From the NCBI GenBank assembly GCA_021442545.1, contig JABUSX010000203.1, forward strand, positions 1 to 5,067: a DNA stretch of 5,067 nt, given 5' to 3'. Made by a program: the position numbers and the translations under genes. The notes under the pieces were generated by a model that saw only the letters and a list, made by a program, of their open reading frames with translations, had not been told where the DNA came from and did not search any database. Every line of letters starts with the position of its first letter. Position 1 is the first letter of the stretch. Positions 1-5,067 of the stretch are shown piece by piece. Source of the DNA: Eubacterium sp. (lineage in GTDB: Bacteria > Bacillota > Clostridia > Lachnospirales > Lachnospiraceae).

Positions 1-285
1 GTAGCGAAGAATGATGCTTCCGGCAAAGCCGTCTTCGGCAAGATCCCGGTCAAGTTCAGTGATCTGGATAAGGATACGCACACCAAGACCTTCGAATACA
101 AGGTAACGGAGCTGATCCCGAACGAGATCTCGGACGGCATCGAATACGATACGACAGAGCATCTGGTAAGCGTAACGGTCAGCCTGAATGCATCCGGAAA
201 GAGCCTGGATGTGGCAGTCAAGATCGACGGTAAGGATGCCCAGCCGGGAGACCTGGTCTACTGGACAGACTTCAGCAACACCTAT
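1..285 (+). repeat. Module D1, C-terminal part, compact subtype
   Basis: Residues 1-95. The window enters after the Lys strand, at a segment matching the 'TNDADGK' turn of other modules ('KNDASGKAVFGKIPV'). The candidate catalytic Glu is E37 in F-E-Y-K-V-T-E. The acceptor Asn is N93 in D-F-S-N-T-Y, followed by the S-A-E-G linker. Only about 22 residues separate the preceding strand from the Glu, with no V-D-P-D extension, so this is a compact module unlike D2-D10. Its lysine must lie upstream of the window. Confidence 0.8.
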
Positions 286-3200
286 TCTGCTGAAGGCGAG
301 AAGGACATCGAAGGTGTCAAGACGCTCGAAGGCAAAGACCTTGCGGCAGAGAAGTACACCTTCAAGGTCACCGGACCGGACGGCAAGACAACAGCCTCTG
401 TGACGAACGATGCAGACGGCAAGATCAGCTATCCGGCAGTGAAATTCGTGGTTGATCCGGACCAGAAAGCAGCAGAAACGCTCGTCTACGACGCAGACAG
501 CAATACCTTTATTGCAACCTACAGCAGCTACGAAAACCTGTTCGGAACTGCCTCCACAAAGACGGTGAACTACACTGTCGTTGAAACGAAGGGCAGCGAA
601 CCCGGTATCACCTACAGCGAAGAATCCTACACGCTGCCGGTTACGGTCACACCGAATGAGGCAGACAAGGGCAAGCTGGATGTGAGCATCGACTACGGCA
701 CAGCAGATGGCGCAGACTTTACAAACGGCTACAAGGCACATGGTATCGGAACCGTTTCCGGTAAGAAGATCTACGACAAGGCTCTGGAAGGAGACGAATT
801 CTCCTTCGAGGTCAAGTACGGAGAAGAGGTTCTGGCAACCGTGACGAACGCAGCCGACGGAACCATCAACTATCCGAAGTTCGAATATGTTGTGGATCCG
901 GATACGACAGTCGAAGAACTGGGCGAGCCGGTCTACGATGCGGACAGCAACACGATCACCATTACCGTTAAGGCTCTTGGGGATATCCCGGAAGATGTGA
1001 AATACAGCATTTCCGAGGTGATTCCGGAAGACGCGAAAGATAACGGAGACGGAACCTATACACTGGACGGCATCATCTACATTGCTAAGACCTACGAGCT
1101 GACAGTCAATGCAGCAGCCGCAGGCACGGCAGAGGCCGCCGGAATTGAGAAACTGAATGTAACAACCGTACTGAAAGATGCGACTGCGGCAGACTTTACC
1201 AATAAGTATTCCGCACAGGGCGCAGCCCAGATCGGCGTTAAGAAGACTCTGAAGGGCCGCCTGCTGAAGGCCGGGGAATTCCAGTTCACACTGACCGACG
1301 AGACAGAATATCCGATCAGCATCGAGAAGACTCCGGATCCGCTGGCCACAACGGTCGCGAACGATGAAGACGGAGAAGTGGTCTATCCGAAGCTTGTCTG
1401 GAAGCTGGATCCGAACGCCGAAAAGAGCACTGCTGTTTACAGCGAAGCCGACAACCAGATCACCTACATCTTCACAACAGCTGACTGGAAGGTGCTGGCA
1501 CCGGAAGGCAAGGCAACGCTGAAGTATGCGGCGACGGAAGTCAAAGGCGATAAGAAGAGCATCAAGTATGACGGAAGCAAGTATGAACTGACGATCACAC
1601 TGGAAGACAACAACAAAGGAACTCTGGTTCCGAAGGTCGAACAGAAGGGAAGTATTCTGGACGAACTGTTCAGCAACTACACATTCGTCAACACTTATGA
1701 AGCAGAAGGTGAAGCTACCATCTCCGGCAGCAAGATCCTCAACGGACGCGATCTGTCCGGCGAAACGGATGAGTTCATGTTCGAAATCAGGAAGGATGGC
1801 GAAGTCCTTACGACCGTAGGCCTGAAGGCTGACGGAACGATCGACTACCCGATCTTCAGATACCAGGTAAGACCGGACGAGAGCATTCCGGAAACGGAAG
1901 TCAAGGACGGCAAGATCGTTGAGACTTCGTATGATGTCGAAGACTTCGACGGCAAGACATTTACCTACACCGTGAACGAAGTGGAAGGCTCACTCAAGGG
2001 CGTTACCTACAGCGGCGAGACGGAGACCATCAACGCGACCGTAGAAGTTGATCCGGATGACGACTCCAAGCTGATCGTGACCATCACGCCGAACGAAGGC
2101 ATTGACTTTGTCAACACCTACAAGGCCGACGGAAGCACAACGATCGAAGGTACCAAGACGCTGACAGGCCGTGTCCTGGACGAGAACGAGTTCATCTTCG
2201 AGATCACAGGTGACGGAATCGCTGCAGCAGCACCGATTCAGGTTACACAGAAAGCCGCAGCAGAAGGCGGAAAGATCGAGTATCCGAAATTTGCATACCA
2301 TGTAGATCCGGATGCAGAAGCCGGAACGGCCTATGATGCAGCAACCAACACGATCAACGTAACGGTTGCGAAGGTGAAAGACCTTAAGGAAGCATACAGC
2401 TACAAGGTCACTGAGCTTAAGCCGGAAAAAGATCCGCTGGGCGGCATCACCTATGACAAGACCGAATACAAAGTATCTGTTAAAGTAACTGTCAATGCAG
2501 AAGACGCTTCCAAACTGGATGCAGCCGCAGCGATCACCAAAGACGGCCAGGCAGCAGCAGGTGCGGACTTCAGCAACATCTATAAAGCACGCGGCAGCGC
2601 AACGATCGACGGACAGAAGATCTACTCCAAACCGCTCGGAGACAGAAAGTTCTCCTTCGAAGTCAAGTTTGGCAGCAATGTCCTGACGACAGTCATGAAC
2701 GATGCGAAGGGCGATATCAGCTATCCGACCTTCCGTTACCTGGTTGACCCGAACACGACGGAAACCTCCGTTGGCGTCCCGGTCTATGATCAGGCAAGCG
2801 ACAGCATCATCATCACGGTGAAGAACCGTGCGGACATTCCGGAACAGATCGGTTACACGATTTCCGAAGTGATTCCGGAAGGCGCAGTCGACAGAGGCGA
2901 CGGAAGCTATGAACTGGACGGCGTCATCTACATTGCGAAGACCTACACTCTGACGGTCAGCGCAAAAGCATCCGGAAAAGCCGAAGAGGGCGCATCCGAA
3001 TACGAAAAGATCGACGTGACACCGGTTCTGACGGACGAAGCCGAAAAGACGGCAGAAGCCACGATCTTTGAAAACAAGTATACGGCTGAAGGCGCAGCAC
3101 AGATCGGCGCCGAAAAGACGCTCAAAGGCCGCAACCTGAAGATCGACGAATTCAGCTTCACACTGGAAGATGTCACAGACTTCGAAGCCATGGGCATCGA

Positions 3201-5067
3201 GATCGAGAAGGATCCGAACCCGCTCGTAACGACCGTAACGAACAATGCGGAAGGCAAAGTCTTCTATCCGAAGCTGACTTGGAAGATCGATCCGGATGCA
3301 GAGGCCAGCAGTGCAAAACTGAATGCCGCAGGCGACCAGATCAACTACATCTTTACAGCTGAAGACTGGAACGCGATCGCACCGAACGGCACCGTGAGCG
3401 TGAAGTTTGCAGCAGCCGAAGTGAACGACGGCCAGAAGGGCGTGACCTACGACAGCAAGATCCATGATCTTGTCATCAAGCTGACAGACAATGACGCCGG
3501 ACAGATCGTACCGACCATCAACGGCAACCCGCTGCAGGAGATCTTCGACGACATCAAGTTCGTCAACATCTACAAGGCAGACGGTGAAGGCAAACTTGAA
3601 GGATCCAAGATCCTGAGAGGACGCGAAGTTGAGGAAGGCGAATTCCAGTTCGAAGTCAGAGACGGCAATGAAAACCTGCTCGCCACGGTCAGCAACAAAG
3701 CTGACGGCTCCATCAACTATCCGGTATTCAGATATGTAGTGGATCCGGATGCCGAAGCCGGAACCGTTTACGACGCAGTAAACAACAAAGTAATCGTAAC
3801 CGTAAACAAGGTTGAAGATTTTGAATCGACAACATTCAGGTACTACGTGACAGAGGTGATTCCGGAAGAACCCCTTAAGGGCGTGACCTACTCTACGGTG
3901 ACTGAGCCGATCAACGTATCCGTGACCGTGAACAAAGAAGATGCCTCCAAACTGGATGTGGCAATCACACCGAATAAGGACGTCGACTTCACGAACACCT
4001 ACAAGGCAGACGGCGAGACGACGATCTCCGGTCACAAGATCCTTGAAGAACGTGCCCTGCATGCAGATGAGTTCACGTTCGTGATCAAGGATGCTGTCGG
4101 AAACAGGATCGCGGAAGTTACGCAGCTGTCCGGTGAAGAAGGCGGCATGATCAACTATCCGACCTTCGCCTACCACGTAGATCCGGACGGAACAGCCGGG
4201 ACCGTCTATGACGAAGATGCAAACGTCATCAATGTAACTGTAAACAGCGTCAAAGAGATCGTATCCCCGTACATCTACCAGATCTCCGAAGTGAAACCGG
4301 AAGAACCGCTGGGCGGCGTGACCTACGACGAAACGATCTATGAAGTAGCCATTACCGTAGGCGTAAATGCAGAAGATGCCTCCAAACTGGATGTGGAAGC
4401 CACACCGGATGAGGATATCGACTTCACGAACACCTACGAAGCCAAGGGCTCCGAGACGGTCGAGGCTCTGAAGGTCATTCCGAGAATAACGGAAGAAGAG
4501 ATGGCTGAATACGCCAACGTATTCGTCTTCGATCTTGTGGCACAGCCGTACGGAGACGAAGGCAAGCTCTCACCGTTCTGGGATGAGAACCATGAGGCCA
4601 TGAAGGATGCACTGGATCCGACAAAGGATGCCACAGTCCTCTACGCCGACAATGATGAAAAGGGCCGCGTAGTCTTTGACACCATGTACTTCGACCTGAG
4701 CGATGTCGGCAACACCTACACCTACAAGCTGTTCGAGGAAGATGAGATACAGCTGGAAGGTCTGGACTATGACAAGAGTGTCTACACCGTAACGATCACA
4801 CCGACCGATAACGGCGACGGCACGATCAACCCGAACCGGAAGATCACCGATGAACAGGGCAGAGAAGTGGTTCTGACAGAACAGGGCTTCAGGAATGTAC
4901 CGTATGTTCTTGGTGCCACGGAAGTACGCGGACGGAAGTTCGTCAAGGATGATCAGGAAAGAGAACTGACAGAGGATCTCGTAAAGGGTTATGACGGAGC
5001 ATTCAGCTTCACCCTGGAAGAGACAGACGAAGCCGGCAACGTACTCGAAGGCGGACTCACAGAAACA
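1..5067 (+). CDS. Giant multi-domain surface protein of tandem Spy0128/FctA-like isopeptide pilin modules (partial at both ends)
   Basis: Frame 1 is open over all 1689 codons. The first in-frame ATG is codon 593, deep inside a module, so the true start is upstream and the stop is downstream. The product is ten complete and two partial beta-rich modules. Each has a Lys in a G-x-K-x-L-x-G-R-like strand, a Glu in a Y-x-V/I-x-E strand about 82-101 residues later, and an Asn in F-x-N-x-Y about 45-69 residues after that. In the Spy0128/FctA family these residues make an autocatalytic Lys-Asn isopeptide bond that stiffens the domain. There is no cysteine, only six Trp, and a large excess of Asp/Glu, which fits an extracellular stalk. 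No signal peptide, transmembrane helix or LPxTG motif falls in the window, so export and wall anchoring are inferred from the family. Family assignment is strong. A role as adhesin, stalk or pilus-like fibre is a guess. CnaB-type domains are the main alternative, since they share the fold and a similar bond. Confidence 0.93.
286..732 (+). repeat. Module D2, isopeptide pilin-type, extended subtype
   Basis: Residues 96-244. The candidate triad is K107 (E-G-V-K-T-L-E-G-K), E195 (N-Y-T-V-V-E) and N242 (D-F-T-N-G-Y). The V-D-P-D motif is at 151-154, after the strand 'ISYPAVKF', and is followed by 'VYDADSNT' at 162-169. D2 lies just before the four-module blocks and is not clearly the same subtype as any of their members. 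It is the first module in the window with the extra segment. Confidence 0.83.
733..1209 (+). repeat. Module D3, isopeptide pilin-type, 'IYIAKTY' subtype
   Basis: Residues 245-403. The candidate triad is K256 (or the adjacent K255) in S-G-K-K-I-Y, E339 in Y-S-I-S-E-V, and N401 in D-F-T-N-K-Y. V-D-P-D is at 298-301. The Glu-to-Asn span is 62 residues, against 45-47 in the shortest modules. The extra length comes from the hairpin 'NGDGTYTLDGIIYIAKTY' and an Ala-rich stretch around 371-381. D7 has the same insert. The first strand ends in Tyr, and the G-R of the usual G-x-K-x-L-x-G-R motif is missing. Confidence 0.83.
1210..1698 (+). repeat. Module D4, isopeptide pilin-type, Trp-containing subtype
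   Basis: Residues 404-566. The candidate triad is K415 (K-T-L-K-G-R), E513 (Y-A-A-T-E-V) and N564 (T-F-V-N-T-Y). W467 precedes a K-L-D-P-N version of the V-D-P-D motif, and W496 sits in 'YIFTTADW'. The Lys-to-Glu span is 98 residues, about 15 longer than in neighbours, partly from a longer first loop ('EYPISIEKTPDP'). A segment at 541-560 rich in Lys, Gly, Leu and Ser precedes the Asn strand. D8 shares all these peculiarities. Confidence 0.83.
1699..2121 (+). repeat. Module D5, isopeptide pilin-type, short extended subtype
   Basis: Residues 567-707. This is close to the textbook pattern: K578 in S-G-S-K-I-L-N-G-R, E660 in Y-T-V-N-E-V, N705 in D-F-V-N-T-Y. The V-D-P-D position reads V-R-P-D (623-626), so the Asp is replaced by R624. 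This is the shortest complete module here, and its partner in unit B is D9. Confidence 0.85.
2122..2583 (+). repeat. Module D6, isopeptide pilin-type, Ala-rich copy
   Basis: Residues 708-861. The candidate triad is K719 (E-G-T-K-T-L-T-G-R), E805 (Y-K-V-T-E-L) and N859 (D-F-S-N-I-Y). 'AYHVDPDAEAGTAYDA' at 765-780 is shared almost unchanged with D10. The copy carries three Ala runs, at 741-744, 752-754 and 841-844. These lengthen the first loop and the approach to the Asn strand compared with D10. The 'NAEDASKLD' segment at 832-840 recurs in D10 and, less completely, in D9. Confidence 0.83.
2584..3081 (+). repeat. Module D7, isopeptide pilin-type, 'IYIAKTY' subtype
   Basis: Residues 862-1027. 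The candidate triad is K873 (D-G-Q-K-I-Y), E956 (Y-T-I-S-E-V) and N1025 (I-F-E-N-K-Y). V-D-P-N is at 915-918. Like D3 it has the 'GDGSYELDGVIYIAKTY' hairpin and a long, charged Ala/Glu-rich approach to the Asn strand. Its Glu-to-Asn span of 69 residues is the longest in the window. The Asn strand has Glu in place of the usual Ser, Thr or Val just before Asn. Confidence 0.83.
3082..3573 (+). repeat. Module D8, isopeptide pilin-type, Trp-containing subtype
   Basis: Residues 1028-1191. The candidate triad is K1039 (K-T-L-K-G-R), E1140 (F-A-A-A-E-V) and N1189 (K-F-V-N-I-Y). W1094 lies in 'LTWKIDPD' and W1123 in 'YIFTAEDW', matching W467 and W496 of D4. The Lys-to-Glu span of 101 residues is the longest in the window. 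The 'GNPLQEIFDD' stretch before the Asn strand corresponds to 'GSILDELFSN' in D4. Confidence 0.83.
3574..4002 (+). repeat. Module D9, isopeptide pilin-type, short extended subtype
   Basis: Residues 1192-1334. The candidate triad is K1203 (E-G-S-K-I-L-R-G-R), E1285 (Y-Y-V-T-E-V) and N1332 (D-F-T-N-T-Y). V-D-P-D is at 1247-1250. The N-terminal half pairs with D5. The C-terminal part (K-E-D-A-S-K-L-D onward) is closer to the end of D10, including two stretches identical at DNA level. Confidence 0.84.
4003..4437 (+). repeat. Module D10, isopeptide pilin-type, extended subtype
   Basis: Residues 1335-1479. The candidate triad is K1346 (S-G-H-K-I-L), E1430 (Y-Q-I-S-E-V) and N1477 (D-F-T-N-T-Y). 'AYHVDPD' is at 1390-1396. 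The G-R after the Lys strand is replaced by E-R. This is the last module of unit B and pairs with D6, but it lacks D6's Ala runs. It ends in the linker E-A-K-G, after which the regular pattern breaks. Confidence 0.84.
4438..4905 (+). repeat. Module D11, divergent compact isopeptide pilin-type module with a loop insertion
   Basis: Residues 1480-1635. The candidate triad is K1491 (V-E-A-L-K-V-I-P-R), E1579 (T-Y-K-L-F-E) and N1632 (G-F-R-N-V-P-Y). The V-D-P-D segment is absent, leaving only about 17 residues from 'FDTM' to the Glu. The loop between the strands 'FVFDLV' and 'GRVVF' is about 27 residues longer than in D5 and carries W1527, His and a short helix-like 'HEAMKDALD' stretch. The Lys-to-Glu span (88) still matches the other modules. 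The Asn strand is atypical, so the bond is less certain here. Confidence 0.7.
4906..5067 (+). repeat. Module D12, N-terminal part, cut by the window edge
   Basis: Residues 1636-1689. The segment 'GATEVRGRKFVKDD' with candidate K1646, followed by 'GAFSFTLEE' at 1666-1674, looks like the first two strands of another module (compare E-F-x-F-x-L in D4 and D8). About ten extra charged residues separate the Lys strand from the second strand. The Glu and Asn positions lie beyond the window, so module membership rests on the first third only. Confidence 0.65.

Larger units (their letters stand above)
733..2583 (+). repeat. Higher-order repeat unit A: four-module block D3-D4-D5-D6
   Basis: This block of 617 residues (245-861) contains four modules of different subtype in a fixed order. 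D3 has the 'DGxIYIAKTY' insert, D4 has the Trp-rich variant, D5 is short, and D6 has 'AYHVDPD' and 'NAEDASKLD'. The same order recurs in the adjoining block at 2584-4437. Shared block-specific signatures include GAAQIG-x-x-KTLKGR at the D4/D8 start and LDG(I/V)IYIAKTY in D3/D7. The units match mostly at protein level, and many shared codons differ synonymously, so the duplication is not very recent. Percent identity was not computed. Confidence 0.85.
2584..4437 (+). repeat. Higher-order repeat unit B: four-module block D7-D8-D9-D10
   Basis: This block of 618 residues (862-1479) is the paralogue of unit A. D7 pairs with D3, D8 with D4, D9 with D5 and D10 with D6. The predicted bond-forming lysines are offset by 617, 624, 625 and 627 residues between the two units, so the register is kept throughout with only small indels. 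The parsimonious reading is that a four-module ancestor was duplicated in tandem as one piece, and the copies then diverged. Confidence 0.85.

Noticed and set aside
188..403. Plus-strand open frame of 71 residues in frame 2, and a similar one at 2495-2686
   Set aside because: Both are out of frame with the continuous sense gene. They are Ser/Arg/Thr/Gln-rich products typical of a shifted reading of repeat DNA.
889..906. Recurring 'gtggatccggat' 12-mer (also 3739-3750 and close variants), considered as a regulatory or recombination site
   Set aside because: Each copy is in frame and encodes the V-D-P-D motif at the same place in a module. The spacing follows the protein repeat, not a DNA-level signal.
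1021..1209. Possible frameshift or degenerate module because of the long Ala/Glu-rich stretch in D3
   Set aside because: The frame stays open, the F-x-N-x-Y strand follows normally, and D7 has an equivalent stretch in the same place, so it is a real subtype feature.
1092..1349. Minus-strand open frame of 85 residues, with a look-alike at 2943-3257
   Set aside because: The two resemble each other only because they lie opposite equivalent D3/D4 and D7/D8 junctions of the duplicated blocks. They are shadows of conserved sense sequence.
1464..1676. Minus-strand open frame of 70 residues with hydrophobic stretches
   Set aside because: It is antisense to module D4. The hydrophobicity comes from complementing Lys/Glu/Asp-rich codons. 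No supporting start context or homology is recognisable.
1990..4176. 728-residue open frame on the minus strand
   Set aside because: It runs codon-for-codon antisense to the repeat gene. Its product is rich in Cys, Phe, Val and Arg, as expected from complementing GCA, GAA, GAC and similar sense codons. It has no recognisable domain, and the sense strand explains the region fully.
4434..4634. Minus-strand open frame of 66 residues
   Set aside because: It lies opposite D11 inside the long sense frame. It is short, with no recognisable motif.
1..5067. CRISPR array or short tandem repeat array
   Set aside because: The repeats are 420-500 bases long, diverged and coding. There are no short identical repeats with unique spacers.

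Overview
The whole window lies inside one very large, repetitive protein gene on the + strand. Reading frame 1 is open from the first base to the last: 1689 codons with no stop, no convincing start and no intergenic gap. Both ends of the gene are outside the window, so the full protein is longer than 1689 residues. The protein is acidic, has no cysteine in this part, and consists almost entirely of beta-rich modules of about 140 to 166 residues joined end to end.

The modules match the pattern of the Spy0128/FctA-type 'pilin isopeptide linkage' domains of Gram-positive surface proteins. Each opens with a Lys in a G-x-K-x-L-x-G-R type strand, has a Glu in the middle in a Y-x-(V/I)-x-E strand, and closes with an Asn in an F-x-N-x-Y strand. 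In the characterised family these three residues form and catalyse an internal Lys-Asn isopeptide bond. Ten complete modules (D2 to D11) and two partial ones (D1 at the left edge, D12 at the right edge) can be laid out. The window holds a candidate Lys/Glu/Asn set for all ten complete modules.

Layout: partial D1 (1-285), D2 (286-732), then a four-module block D3-D4-D5-D6 (733-2583, 617 residues). This block is followed immediately by a second, paralogous block D7-D8-D9-D10 (2584-4437, 618 residues) with the same module types in the same order. A divergent module D11 (4438-4905) and the start of D12 (4906-5067) follow. Modules D2 to D10 carry an extra segment, usually opening with a V-D-P-D motif, between two strands. 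The flanking modules D1 and D11 lack it.

Organism: the isopeptide pilin-type modules point to a Gram-positive bacterium, most likely of the Bacillota. G+C is near one half by eye, and codon use strongly avoids TTA, CTA and TCA. A gut or oral Bacillota member is a reasonable guess, but no gene here fixes the taxon. The likely role is a long, covalently stabilised surface stalk or adhesin. The signal peptide, any ligand-binding head and any sortase motif would lie outside the window, so that role is inferred. No RNA genes, mobile elements, CRISPR arrays, promoters or terminators are visible, which is expected for an entirely coding window.
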